Origin: Pasteuria penetrans
Lineage (GTDB): Bacteria; Bacillota; Bacilli; Thermoactinomycetales; Thermoactinomycetaceae
Assembly: GCF_900538055.1 (NCBI RefSeq)
Contig: NZ_UZAC03000001.1
Location: 682,001-746,000, forward strand
DNA length: 64,000 nucleotides
Direction of reading: 5' to 3'
Shown: positions 38,466 to 47,333 of the stretch, piece after piece
How the letters are laid out: each line of letters starts with the position of its first letter
How positions within the stretch are numbered: the first letter of the stretch is position 1
Notes under the pieces: generated by a model
What the model was told of the DNA's origin: nothing
Database searches by the model: none
Seen by the model: the letters and a program-made list of their open reading frames with translations, nothing else
Program-made: the position numbers and the translations under genes

Positions 38466-39335
38466 ATGGTGCAGTTAGTGATTGTAACGGGCATGTCAGG
38501 GGCTGGGAAGACAGTGGCCATACGAAGCCTGGAGGACTTGGGTTATTTTTGTGTGGATAATCTACCCCCGGCCTTGTTGGCGGAGTTTATTGATGTATTG
38601 ATTGGTTCTGATAAGTATCCATTTCTTTCTGCTATTGTATTCGATTTACGTAGCAAGGATTTTTTCCCTACATTATGGATAGCACTGGATAAATTGAAAC
38701 AAAGTTGTCAAAGGGGAGTTATTTATCATTTTCTTTATCTTGATGCTAGTGACGCTGTGTTGATCCAGCGTTATAAATCTACCCGGCGCTCACACCCCCT
38801 ATCAGTCCCAGGAGGTTCCCTATTGGAAGGAATTCGAGCGGAGCGGTCCTTGCTGGCGGAGGTTCGTTCACAGGCCTACTCCGTTATCGACACAAGCTCC
38901 TTTCGCCCGCTCGATTTGAAACAGGTGATTAATGCGCGTTTTGCAGCATTGGGGCAGAAGACGTTTGTTGTTACCTTTCTCTCGTTCGGTTTTAAGTATG
39001 GCTTGCCAATGGATGCGGACATTGTTTTTGATGTTCGTTTCCTTATGAATCCCCATTATGTGGATGCATTGCGTTCTCATACAGGTAGGAATAGATTGGT
39101 ACGTTCCTATGTACTAAAGGATCAGATGACACATGGTTTGCTGCAACGTTTGCGCGACTTGCTCGATTTTCTTTTTCCGCAGTATGAGGCGGAGGGGAAG
39201 CAACAATTGATGGTTGCTATTGGTTGTACGGGTGGTCGACATCGTTCGGTTGTAGTAGTGGATTGTCTAATGGAACATTTCCAGACTAGGTTGGCTTGTC
39301 GCGTGGTTCATCGGGATATGCAGAAGGGGGGTTGA
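38466..39335 (+). CDS. rapZ: RapZ/YvcJ family nucleotide-binding protein
   Basis: A P-loop protein. Its E. coli relative RapZ binds small RNAs that control amino-sugar synthesis; in Bacillus YvcJ hydrolyses GTP and affects competence. The sequence begins LVIVTGMSGAGKTVAIRSLE, with the Walker A motif GMSGAGKT, has GYFCVDNLPPALL, and its C-terminal domain has FLSFGFKYGLPMDADIVFDV, the NPHYVDALR block and IGCTGGRHRSVVV, all typical. The ATG at 38466 gives 289 residues, the family length. The frame is open further up to 38412, but those residues are not family-like. It is followed 7 bases later by yvcK, the usual order. Confidence 0.93.
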   Translation: MVQLVIVTGMSGAGKTVAIRSLEDLGYFCVDNLPPALLAEFIDVLIGSDKYPFLSAIVFDLRSKDFFPTLWIALDKLKQSCQRGVIYHFLYLDASDAVLIQRYKSTRRSHPLSVPGGSLLEGIRAERSLLAEVRSQAYSVIDTSSFRPLDLKQVINARFAALGQKTFVVTFLSFGFKYGLPMDADIVFDVRFLMNPHYVDALRSHTGRNRLVRSYVLKDQMTHGLLQRLRDLLDFLFPQYEAEGKQQLMVAIGCTGGRHRSVVVVDCLMEHFQTRLACRVVHRDMQKGG

Positions 39336-39342
39336 TCTGTGT

Positions 39343-40329
39343 ATGGTAGAAGATCTTTCCATTTCCGTTCCCTTACAGGTGGTTTGTATAGGGGGTGGTA
39401 CGGGTTTGCCTGTTCTCTTGCGTGGCCTGAAGAAGTATCCTATCACAATTACGGCCATTGTTACGGTGGCCGATGATGGGGGTAGTTCGGGGCGCCTGCG
39501 TGCTGATTTGAGTATGCCGCCGCCGGGGGATATTCGGAATGTTTTGTTGGCCTTGGCGGATACGGAGCCCCTATTGGCGCAGGTTTTTGAACATCGATTC
39601 GAGGCAGGTGGGGATTTAATTGGGCATACGTTGGGGAATCTGATGTTGGCTGCCATGCAGGAGATCACGGGTAATTTTACACGTGCTGTGCAGGCAATGA
39701 GTCGTGTACTCGCTGTTCGTGGGCGGGTGTTGCCTGCGAGTGAGGAAGGCTCTGTACTGGTGGCGGAAATGGAGGACGGGTCGTTGGTTACGGGGGAGTC
39801 CAACATTCCATTAGCGAGAAAGAAGATCCGGCGGGTCTTTTTGCGTGATCCCGTTCCGGTTGCTGTGGGAGCGGCTCTACAGGCGATTGAGGGGGCGGAT
39901 ATGATCGTCCTCGGGCCAGGGAGTTTGTATACTTCCCTTTTACCGCCTTTGCTGGTACCGGACGTGGTGAAAATCTTTCGTTCTGCGGATGCCTGTCGTG
40001 TTTATGTTTGTAATGTGATGACGCAATGTGGGGAAACGGATGGTTTTACTGTGGGGGACCACGTTCGGGCCTTGTATGATCATATGGGTGGTCCATGTAT
40101 TGATGTGGTTGTGGCGAACAATGGTGTACCGCATCCGGAGGTGCAAAGGAGGTATGCCGAATCTGATCAGTGTATGGTTTCTTTGGATGAGGATCGTTTA
40201 CGTCCGATGGATTGCAGGGTAGTTGTGGATGATTTGCTGTTGGATCGGTCCTATATTCGGCATGATGCCGATCGTTTGAGTCAGCATCTTGTGCGTATAG
40301 CTATGGGTTACGTTACGTCCCGTCTGTAA
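39343..40329 (+). CDS. yvcK: YvcK, gluconeogenesis and cell-shape factor
   Basis: A cytoplasmic UDP-sugar-binding protein of the CofD-like/YvcK family, needed in Bacillus for growth on gluconeogenic carbon sources and for normal localisation of PBP1. Typical blocks are VVCIGGGTGLPVLLRGLKKY, ITAIVTVADDGGSSGRLR, PPPGDIRNVLLAL, IGHTLGNLMLAAM, TGESNIPL, DMIVLGPGSLYTSLLP, VYVCNVMTQCGETDGF. It is 328 residues, normal. It forms an operon with rapZ. In most Bacillota whiA comes next; here no such gene follows and intron debris begins within about 60 bases. Confidence 0.94.
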   Translation: MVEDLSISVPLQVVCIGGGTGLPVLLRGLKKYPITITAIVTVADDGGSSGRLRADLSMPPPGDIRNVLLALADTEPLLAQVFEHRFEAGGDLIGHTLGNLMLAAMQEITGNFTRAVQAMSRVLAVRGRVLPASEEGSVLVAEMEDGSLVTGESNIPLARKKIRRVFLRDPVPVAVGAALQAIEGADMIVLGPGSLYTSLLPPLLVPDVVKIFRSADACRVYVCNVMTQCGETDGFTVGDHVRALYDHMGGPCIDVVVANNGVPHPEVQRRYAESDQCMVSLDEDRLRPMDCRVVVDDLLLDRSYIRHDADRLSQHLVRIAMGYVTSRL

Positions 40330-40379
40330 TCCCACTCCCTTATCCTGTTTGTTTCAGTGTCAGGGGAGGTCCCAAGCTA

Positions 40380-40603
40380 GGTAATAGAGAGGGGATGAGG
40401 GTAGGTTCTCTGGAACTGCCTGATAGGCAGTGGGTTTCCCATGGGTTTGGTGCTGCTGACGTTTGAGTGTATCAGTTGAGGAGTAGTTAGGGAAAAGGAG
40501 GGATAGGATGCTTGTTAGAATGGGAATGGGGGAGATCAATGAAAGTGACCCTCCGATGATGGGGATTGGTCCTTAGAGATCGATTGGTAGGTAGTAGGTT
40601 TCC
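40380..40603 (+). mobile_element. 5' remnant of a group II intron
   Basis: CTCTGGAACTGCCTGATAGGCAGTGGG, GGTGCTGCTG, AGTTAGGGAAAAGGAGGGA and GGGAATGGGGGAGATCAATGAAAG follow, in order, the domain I region of the intact intron (13290-13420). The protein and 3' parts are gone. Confidence 0.65.
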
Positions 40604-41015
40604 AACTGACTAGGGCTTACTGGGGTGAAAAGGTCTTTTGTCCATGTATTGAATTTGCACAATTCAAAATCAGAACGTGCAAAAGGACCCTCCACGGGAT
40701 ATTAAAATCCCACGGGGGACATATAAAGTCACACACATAGTGCGAACTCAAAGACATCGTTGTCACTATTCGTAAATGATTAGGAGTCCAATGAGACGGA
40801 ACTCAATTTTCCAACCGACTAGCGTTACTGGGGTGAAAAGGTCTTTTGTCCATGTATTGAATTCGCATAATTCAAAATCAGAACGTGCAAAAGGACCCTC
40901 CACGGGATATTAAAATCCCACAGGGGACATATAAAGTCACACACATATTGCGAACTCAAAGACATCGTTGTCACTATTCGTAAATGATTAGGAGTCCAAC
41001 GAGACGGAACTCAAT
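40604..41015 (-). repeat. Two tandem ~200-bp terminator-bearing repeats
   Basis: The unit (CTAG.G.TTACTGGGGTGAAAAGG ... GGAGTCCAA.GAGACGGAACTCAA) occurs at about 40606-40815 and again at 40808-41015, differing at only a handful of positions, and a third time at about 42058-42270. The second and third abut the end of the exported-protein gene and of its decayed copy, so the unit is the 3' flank of that gene, amplified. Confidence 0.85.
40895..40926 (-). terminator. Terminator of the 180-residue exported-protein gene
   Basis: On the minus strand a GGGAT/ATCCC stem extended by flanking GGGG/CCC pairs ends in TCCTTTTGC. It lies about 60 bp past the stop. Equivalents are in the other two repeat units. 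Confidence 0.65.
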
Positions 41016-41530
41016 GGAGACCACTGTCCCATGTGTTTATAATAGAGCTCCTTATTGTCGTACCCTTCCAATGTACTCAATGCATCACGAAGGGATTTTT
41101 CGTCGGTCAGTGCTGAAATGGAGACCCCTTTCCCCCTGATGACCCCTTCTTTTTTATCGGTTGAGAGTTCTACATCGTGCGATGCACTCTCTGCTAGTTT
41201 GTTGATCAGTTCCGACTGACTGAGGTTGGACCATTCCGGTCTTTTACGGAAAACATTTTCTTTAATATCTTCAAAAAATTTATTGTTATTTTTACTTAAT
41301 GCTTCCAACTCTCCCTTTACATCTTCCACATCCACATGTTTTTCTTTTAATAATTTTTTCACTCTCCTAACATCCCTATCCATTTTCTTTTCATCTTGAT
41401 GCTCATCGTGAACATTTGAGCTAGTGACCCCATCTTCTGCCCTTATATGCGGGAAAACACTGAATGTTGCTGAAAGAACAGCAGTAAGAGACAACACAGT
41501 AGTAAAAACCATTTTCATATTTCTTCTCAC
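40988..41530 (-). CDS. 180-residue exported protein, family B
   Basis: No known family. It has a signal peptide MRRNMKMVFTTVLSLTAVLS with a likely cut after PHIRA, then a charged, Lys/Glu/Asp-rich, cysteine-free mature part of about 150 residues. A probable coiled coil lies in the first half (KKMDRDVRRVKKLLKEKHVD, VKGELEALSKNNNKFFEDIK). A second half reads GVSISALTDEKSLRDALSTL and LYYKHMGQWSPLS. The start is GTG, 9 bases after AAGGAGG, which is convincing. It stands alone, with its own terminator and an upstream palindrome. A decayed copy lies at 42253. It is similar in style (size, charge, lack of Cys) to family A but not in sequence. Confidence 0.75.
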   Translation of the reverse strand: MRRNMKMVFTTVLSLTAVLSATFSVFPHIRAEDGVTSSNVHDEHQDEKKMDRDVRRVKKLLKEKHVDVEDVKGELEALSKNNNKFFEDIKENVFRKRPEWSNLSQSELINKLAESASHDVELSTDKKEGVIRGKGVSISALTDEKSLRDALSTLEGYDNKELYYKHMGQWSPLSSVSLDS

Positions 41531-41581
41531 TCTAAATCTCCTCCTTTATTTAGTTTCAAAGCCAAAAAACAAACGGTAGTC

Positions 41582-41593
41582 ATTGTATACAAT
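41582..41593. promoter_or_regulatory. Palindrome 52 bp upstream of the 180-residue gene
   Basis: ATTGTATACAAT is a perfect 12-bp palindrome at a distance from the GTG start that suits an operator. It has not been found elsewhere in the window. Confidence 0.4.
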
Positions 41594-41631
41594 AGCACAT
41601 TAAATCCAGTGCCACGGACATTGTACTAAAG

Positions 41632-41661
41632 AATCCTCTTGGGATGCAACTCAAGAGGATT
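41632..41661. other. Inverted repeat upstream of the 180-residue gene
   Basis: AATCCTCTTG and CAAGAGGATT flank 10 bases. It is a stable hairpin on either strand, without a T run. It lies about 100 bp before the minus-strand start. Confidence 0.45.
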
Positions 41662-42252
41662 ACATAAATAAAATAAATTACTAAAATTATTTTAATATAT
41701 TAAGAAAGATTTCTTGTTACCTTAATCCGCATGTTTTTATTTGAATATTTTTTACCTGCATACTATAATTTTTTATAAATCAATATTAGTAGTACATAGT
41801 TAGTAAATACATAAAAAAGATAGAATAGGGTTAGATGCTAAGTATGATCTGTTGTAATATAACAAAAAAACATTATACATATAAATTCATGAAGGGAGTC
41901 CCAAAGATGGGGGGAACTCTCTCCCGAAAACCTTATCCAAGAATTCACATTCACAATGGGATACAACCTCATGGGACTGTCCTAGGATGGGGGAAGGGTA
42001 GTTCAGCTCACGGAAAAAAATTCCGTGGGGAAATTCTCGGGGTTTTCCTCCCTTTTTCAACCGATTAGTGCTGCTGGGGTGAAAAGGTCTTTTGTCTATG
42101 TATTGAATTCGCATAATTCAAGATTCGAACGTATAAAGGGACCCACGGGATATTGAAATACCATGAGGGGATGTATAAAGTCATACATACACACACATAT
42201 CGCAGACTCAAAAAAACATCGCTGTCACTATTCGTAAACGATTAGGAGTCCA

Positions 42253-42640
42253 ATGAGATGGAACTCAATGAAAGCCACTGTCCTATGTGTTTATAATAGA
42301 GCTCTTTATTGCCGTACTCTTCCAATGTACTCAATGCATTACGAAGGGATTTTTCGTTGGTTAGTTCTGAAATGGAGACCCCTTTTCTCTTTGGGGATCC
42401 CTTCTTCTTCGTCGGTTGTGAGGTCTACATTACGTGCTTCCTTTTCTGCTAATTTGTTGATCGGTTCCAAAGGACTGGGATGGGCCCATTCCCGCTCCTT
42501 CTGAAAGAGAACTTTTTAGTATCTTCAAAATATTTCTTGTTATTTTTACTCCATACTTCCAACTTCCCTTTCACACCTTCCACATCTGGAAAATCGTATG
42601 GGAAATTCCCAGGGTTTTCCTCCTTGGGGTACACTATGCT
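42253..42640 (-). pseudogene. Decayed copy of the 180-residue exported protein
   Basis: The C-terminal third is nearly intact at the base level (compare 42268-42390 with 41018-41135). Further on, frames shift: the stretch EGVKGKLEVWSKNNKKYFED (about 42570) matches EDVKGELEALSKNNNKFFED of the intact gene in a different frame, and nothing like the signal peptide remains upstream. A third terminator-bearing repeat lies at its 3' side. Confidence 0.8.
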
Positions 42641-42768
42641 AGAATGTCTGGGTGGGAGAAGTGGGATGAGGGCGTCTTAGGAGGTGCAGGGAGGATGTTG
42701 GGGATGCTGATGGCACGCGTGGACATACAAAATAATAAAATAATAATAATGACAAGGAGCCGGGTGGA

Positions 42769-44064
42769 TTGATTCCTCGATATGTGCGAAACACTATGGG
42801 TAACCTATGGGGCCAGGAGTATCGTTTACAGACCTGGCTTCATGTGGAGATATTGGTTTGTGAGGCCTGGGCGGAGACTGGGGTTGTTTCCCGGAATGTT
42901 GTTCAGGAACTCCGAACCCAGGCTAGGATTGATTCAGACCGCATGGAAGAATGGGAAAAGAAGACGCACCATGATGTTACGGCTTTTCTACACGCTGTGT
43001 CGGAAACAGTGTCGCCTGAGGCGGCCCGATGGTTGCATTATGGTTTGACTTCCACCGATCTTGTCGACACCGCGCAGGGTTATTTGCTCAAGAAGGCGAA
43101 TCAACAGCTCCTTAAGGGTATAAGTCAATTGATGGAAACCTTGCTCGCGCTGGCACAACGTTACCGTGCGACACCAACCATAGGTAGGACCCATGGTATG
43201 TATGCAGAGCCGGTTACCCTTGGATGGAAGTTTGCGCGCTGGTACATAGAAATGCAGCGCAATCGGGAGCGCTTTGTACAGGCATCTGCTGACGTGGAGG
43301 TGGGTAAGCTTTCAGGGGCTGTGGGCACTTATGCTACCGTTGAGCCTACCGTGGAGGCGTACGTATGTCAAAAATTGGGTCTTACACCTGCCGTTTGGTC
43401 TACTCAGATTGTGTCGCGCGACCGACATGCCCATTACGTGAATATCTTGGCTCTCATTGCTACATCCTTAGAAAACTTCGCTACGGAGATTCGTCATTTG
43501 CAACGTTCCGAGGTGGGGGAGGTCTCAGAATCATTTGCCCCCACCCAAACGGGTTCTTCGGCTATGCCGCATAAACGCAATCCCATCGGTTGCGAAAATC
43601 TATGTGGTTTGGCCCGGTTGCTACGGGGTTACTGTTTACCATCGTATGAGAATATGATTTCATGGCATGAGCGTGATATTTCACACTCCTCCGTGGAACG
43701 CGTCCTTCTTCCTGATGCTACCCAATTACTGGATACCATGTTGTATCGTTTGAACGATATCCTGCGAAATTTGGTATTGGACACCCCTAAAATGAGGGAG
43801 CTTTTGGCTAACGCAGGGGGCGAACCCTTTTCCCATCGTGTTCTATTAGCCCTGATCCGTAAGGGATGGACGCGTGTGGAGGCCTATGATCTTGTGAGGT
43901 CCCTTGCCCACAGGGCTCAGCGGGGTGAAATGGATTTCTCTACATTGGTCCAAAACGATCCGCTGATTCGACGTTCACTCACCCAATCTGAATTAGAGAC
44001 CTGTTTCGATATCCAGAACCATTTACAATCCATTGACAGTCTCTTTAGGCGATCCAATCTGTGA
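42769..44064 (+). CDS. purB: Adenylosuccinate lyase
   Basis: Cleaves fumarate from SAICAR and from adenylosuccinate in purine synthesis and in AMP formation from IMP. The fumarase/aspartase superfamily signature is SSAMPHKRNPIGCEN; other blocks are HHDVTAFLHAVSE, YGLTSTDLVDTAQGYLL, TIGRTHGMYAEPVTLG and HERDISHSSVERVLLPDA. It is 431 residues, the usual length. It starts at TTG, 9 bases after AAGGAG. In most Bacillota purB sits inside a purine operon; here it is alone, between a dead gene copy and a convergent small gene, so only the salvage branch may be needed. That is inference from one locus. Confidence 0.95.
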   Translation: MIPRYVRNTMGNLWGQEYRLQTWLHVEILVCEAWAETGVVSRNVVQELRTQARIDSDRMEEWEKKTHHDVTAFLHAVSETVSPEAARWLHYGLTSTDLVDTAQGYLLKKANQQLLKGISQLMETLLALAQRYRATPTIGRTHGMYAEPVTLGWKFARWYIEMQRNRERFVQASADVEVGKLSGAVGTYATVEPTVEAYVCQKLGLTPAVWSTQIVSRDRHAHYVNILALIATSLENFATEIRHLQRSEVGEVSESFAPTQTGSSAMPHKRNPIGCENLCGLARLLRGYCLPSYENMISWHERDISHSSVERVLLPDATQLLDTMLYRLNDILRNLVLDTPKMRELLANAGGEPFSHRVLLALIRKGWTRVEAYDLVRSLAHRAQRGEMDFSTLVQNDPLIRRSLTQSELETCFDIQNHLQSIDSLFRRSNL

Positions 44065-44077
44065 AGGGGGCCTTTTT

Positions 44078-44290
44078 TCAGCCGGTCTGGCTTGCCTTGG
44101 TCTCTCCAGCAAAAGGTATAACATGGGTGGGTATACTGAACCACCAGCTACCCTGGCTGCGCCGGATTGGTTGATAGCCGGCTCCTTTCAAACGTCTTGC
44201 TACCCGATAGCTGGCTGTGTAAACCGTTGCATGATTGGTAGACTCATCAAACTGGATGACTGTTTCGCGCTCCATATCGCTCAATGCCAT
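44078..44290 (-). CDS. Small conserved-looking protein, 70 residues
   Basis: Starting at an ATG 10 bases after GGAG, the protein reads MALSDMERETVIQFDESTNH, ATVYTASYRVARRLKGAGYQ and on to GSWWFSIPTHVIPF. The pattern ETVIxFDExxxxATVYTxxxRVxRRL, then a tryptophan and a P-x4-I-x-F end, resembles small uncharacterised proteins seen in Bacillota chromosomes and phages. The longer frame up to 44398 has no ribosome site. It converges on purB with 13 bases between stops. Role unknown. Confidence 0.6.
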   Translation of the reverse strand: MALSDMERETVIQFDESTNHATVYTASYRVARRLKGAGYQPIRRSQGSWWFSIPTHVIPFAGETKASQTG

Positions 44291-44794
44291 TATAAGCACA
44301 CTCCTCACGCCCCAAGGGCCGTTATGGTATATACCGAACATATGTTCGATTCTTTCGTCCCATTCTATCACAAAGAGTCGTTGGGTTTCGATACCCATGA
44401 TGACGGTAAATGTGTATATTTATGTTAATTATTTGCAGAAAAAAATATTGCATTATATTAATCAGGGGAATAAATTTGATACATACTAGTGTATAGTACT
44501 CAAAGGGGCCACAAAGGGGATGGGTTGTTTTGCCTCCAGCTTATTCATGTTGAAAACAAATGGTTCATAGTACCTATTGTATAGAGTATATTTTAATATA
44601 AAACATTATACGAGAAATTGTGAATCTGTTCAAGCACCATAACCTATATGTATTTCATTCTCGTAAGAATATGTAAATTTTTTCAGAGTATTTAAATAGA
44701 GATATTCTTTACAATCACATGGAAAAAGACAACAAGGTTGGGTCATCGCGTTGTTTTCATTCCCCCTATATTTTATTGAAAAAGGAGATTTTTT
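44291..44794. other. AT-rich gene-free stretch
   Basis: Divergent promoter region for the 70-residue (minus) and 60-residue (plus) genes. No feature recognised. Confidence 0.5.
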
Positions 44795-44977
44795 ATGGGA
44801 CCATTCCCTTTATCATCAACAACGGGTTCATCGAAACCAAAGAAAATTCTTAGCGGTTCAGAGATTCTCAAACGCGATTTTGTACGCACCCTATTCTGGG
44901 TGGTACTCTCCTGGCTCATTACAGGATGCCTAGTCATTGTGGAACATCGCATTGTGTCCCTCTTCACAGCCTCCTAG
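44795..44977 (+). CDS. 60-residue single-pass membrane protein
   Basis: The start is strongly supported: AAAGGAG, 7 bases, ATG. The product has a polar N-terminus rich in Ser and Lys (PLSSTTGSSKPKKILSGSEI), one hydrophobic segment (TLFWVVLSWLITGCLVIV) and a short tail EHRIVSLFTAS. The positive charges before the segment suggest the N-terminus stays inside. No family recognised. Its stop is followed by a CCTCCTAGGAGG palindrome, perhaps a weak terminator. It converges on the mscS gene at 45065. Confidence 0.6.
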   Translation: MGPFPLSSTTGSSKPKKILSGSEILKRDFVRTLFWVVLSWLITGCLVIVEHRIVSLFTAS

Positions 44978-45064
44978 GAGGGGATCATTGTTTTTGGATG
45001 TTTAGGAGGGGGGGTCTATACCTGTTGCCATCGTTCCTTCGGAAGTAACGGATCCGGGGGATGA

Positions 45065-46087
45065 TCATGCCCCCTCGGATGGGGGGGTGATGGCAAAGTG
45101 AGTTTTCTTATCCGTATCCCCGGTTGTTGTGGATGGGGGGGTTCCTTCCATTTCACTCTTGCCCTCTCGTAATGATCCCGTTTTTTCATTATCGTTTGCG
45201 GTATGTGATAGGGCATCAGGTTGTTGTTGTAGGGCTACCAATGTTGCTCTACGTAGTTCCCGTTCCGTTTCTGCTACATGGTCCGGTGTAGTTAGTCCGG
45301 TTATAGTCACTTGGATGTAATCGGGGGCCACGGCGGTGATTCCTAGTACAGTGGGTTTTTCGGTAAACCGGGCACCGGACCTTGCATATACACCGTCGCA
45401 TGCTTCTTGGATGGAAGCCAGGGAGGAATTAATGTTGGTCCGAGGGTTCAAATAAACTACTACCACGGCACGCATTTGTACGCGGCTGGAGTTTGCGATG
45501 TGCTTAACGATACTATTGGGTATGTAATGGAGACGTTGGTTGAACTCGCGAATGGTAATGCCCCGTAGGCCCACTTCCTCGACTGTGCCTTGTATTTTTT
45601 CATTGATTTCCACATGGTCGCCCACTGCCATCTGGTTTTCAAAAATGATGAAAAATCCTGTGATGATGTCCCTGACGAGATTTTGTGCTCCGAATGCTAT
45701 TGCAATACCAATGAGGCCAGAGCCAACGAGGAGAGGTGAGGTGTCAATGCCAAGGTTGGCTAGGGACAAAAAGATAGCAAAGGACCAGACAAAATAGCGG
45801 AGAACGGAATGGGCCAATTTTTGCATGGTCAAGGAGGTGCTAGTATTATGGCGAGGGTTCAATTGAAACAATTTATTGATAATACGTCTAACTACTTGTA
45901 AAACAACGATCGTAACTAGTATGATTAAGATGCACCTTCCCAGGGGACCAAGAAGGTAGTGAGTCGGTTCGTTCCATACATCAGCAGCATATTTCTTTAT
46001 TATTTCGTATATATTTTCGATTTTGTACTTTTCAATTGAGTTTGTAGGTTGGTTTGTGGGTGATGATGGTGGGAAGGGATTATTCAT
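45065..46087 (-). CDS. MscS-type mechanosensitive channel, copy 1
   Basis: A small-conductance mechanosensitive channel that lets out solutes on osmotic downshift. The protein has an N-terminal membrane segment (LGRCILIILVTIVVLQVV), two more with the pore-lining helix (PLLVGSGLIGIAIAFGAQNL), and the MscS beta domain MAVGDHVEINEKIQGTVEEV...IREFNQRLHYIPNS. A hydrophilic tail of about 50 residues ends it. The ATG at 46087 follows GAGGTGA at 5 bases; the longer frame to 46147 lacks a site. It is the last gene of a minus-strand group after mscS copy 2 and yfhP, with about 280 bp before it. Confidence 0.9.
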   Translation of the reverse strand: MNNPFPPSSPTNQPTNSIEKYKIENIYEIIKKYAADVWNEPTHYLLGPLGRCILIILVTIVVLQVVRRIINKLFQLNPRHNTSTSLTMQKLAHSVLRYFVWSFAIFLSLANLGIDTSPLLVGSGLIGIAIAFGAQNLVRDIITGFFIIFENQMAVGDHVEINEKIQGTVEEVGLRGITIREFNQRLHYIPNSIVKHIANSSRVQMRAVVVVYLNPRTNINSSLASIQEACDGVYARSGARFTEKPTVLGITAVAPDYIQVTITGLTTPDHVAETERELRRATLVALQQQPDALSHTANDNEKTGSLREGKSEMEGTPPSTTTGDTDKKTHFAITPPSEGA

Positions 46088-46369
46088 AATTGTCACCTCA
46101 TTCAATCTTTTTTCATGGATGATGGTTCTATTACTGGGAGTATACAAGGGTTAGTGATTCCAGCAATTACTCGTTCTTGACCCATTATTTTGCAACCTGT
46201 AAGCGTGCGAGGGGAAAAGAGCTGCATCTATTCCCCGGTTTGGAATGAGTTGGCTACTAGAATGTTGTAGTACGGGGTTTTGAGAGGGTAGGGGCCTATA
46301 GGATCGGGGAGGAATTGGGTTGAGATCATTTCCCCCGTGGATTGATGGGGGGTCCCCTGTTTATGAATC

Positions 46370-47323
46370 CTAATGCTCTAAGGGGGTTTTGGGGTGGGGA
46401 TTGTGGGTTGTGATGGCGGTGGGAAAAATTCCTGTGGTGCTGGTTATTGCAGTATTGAAAGCCGAGGGGGTGTCCTTGTTGGGTAAGGGAAAGCCCTGGG
46501 CGAACCATGGGATTTGGTGATCTTGTAAGGCGTTGATGGCCACCTCCCGAAGGCGGCACTCCAGTCTCCAAACGCGTTCGGGGGTGGTTAGGGCCGCTAT
46601 GGTGACCTGAATGCCGTTGGTATCGGCTTTAGTAACGCCTAGGACCTCGGGTTTTTCGAGTAACCAAGCACCGAAGCAATCGTACATGTCGTTGGTTGCT
46701 TGGGTGAGGGCCTCACGGACTGCATTGAGGTCTGCGTAGGGGGGGACGTTGACAGAGGCCATAGCCATCATTTGTTTTCGGCTGGCGTTGGTAACCTGTT
46801 GGATCGTTCCGTTGGCGAGATAATGGAGGCGCTGGTTGAATTCCCTTATTTTTGTGATTCGCAATCCTATTTCTTCCACTGTACCCTGAATACCATCATT
46901 GGGTCCATTGATCGTTACATTGTCTCCTACGGCCAATTGGTGTTCAAAGAGGAGGAAAAAACCCGTAAAGAAGTCCTTGATTAGATTCTGTGTACCGAAG
47001 GCTGTAACCAGTCCTAAAAAACTCATACCAGCGAGGATGGGTGTTGTGTTGAATCCGAGGTTGTTGAGTACAAGTACAGCCGAGAAAAAATAGGTCAGGT
47101 ATCGGGCAATAGAGTGAGCCAACTTTTTTAGGGTATCCATCCGTGCGCTGTTGGGTGGGGCAAAGAATTGGAAAATCCTCTCGATAGCCCTATTGATCAA
47201 GTATGCTGCCAGATAGGTCCCGAGGATGATGATGATCATGGCTATGATGGGATATAGCACATGATGGACAGGATCCACTGTCAAACGCGTGAAATAGGTT
47301 TGTATACGGTCTAGCCAATCCAC
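46370..47323 (-). CDS. MscS-type mechanosensitive channel, copy 2
   Basis: A paralogue of the preceding channel. It has the pore helix ILAGMSFLGLVTAFGTQNLI, the beta domain LAVGDNVTINGPNDGIQGTV and IREFNQRLHYLANG. It is moderately similar to the other copy, so this is an older duplication than the lgt pair. It starts at GTG, 10 bases after GGAGGTGA, and that site overlaps the 3' end of yfhP (10-base gap), so the two are surely co-transcribed. The C-terminal tail is Thr/Pro-rich (NTAITSTTGIFPTAITTHNP). Confidence 0.9.
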   Translation of the reverse strand: MDWLDRIQTYFTRLTVDPVHHVLYPIIAMIIIILGTYLAAYLINRAIERIFQFFAPPNSARMDTLKKLAHSIARYLTYFFSAVLVLNNLGFNTTPILAGMSFLGLVTAFGTQNLIKDFFTGFFLLFEHQLAVGDNVTINGPNDGIQGTVEEIGLRITKIREFNQRLHYLANGTIQQVTNASRKQMMAMASVNVPPYADLNAVREALTQATNDMYDCFGAWLLEKPEVLGVTKADTNGIQVTIAALTTPERVWRLECRLREVAINALQDHQIPWFAQGFPLPNKDTPSAFNTAITSTTGIFPTAITTHNPHPKTPLEH

Positions 47324-47333
47324 CGTCGTTGGG

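Noticed and set aside
44033-44428. 131-codon plus-strand frame overlapping the 70-residue gene
   Set aside because: It is the antisense shadow of the minus-strand gene, which has the ribosome site and a conserved-looking pattern.
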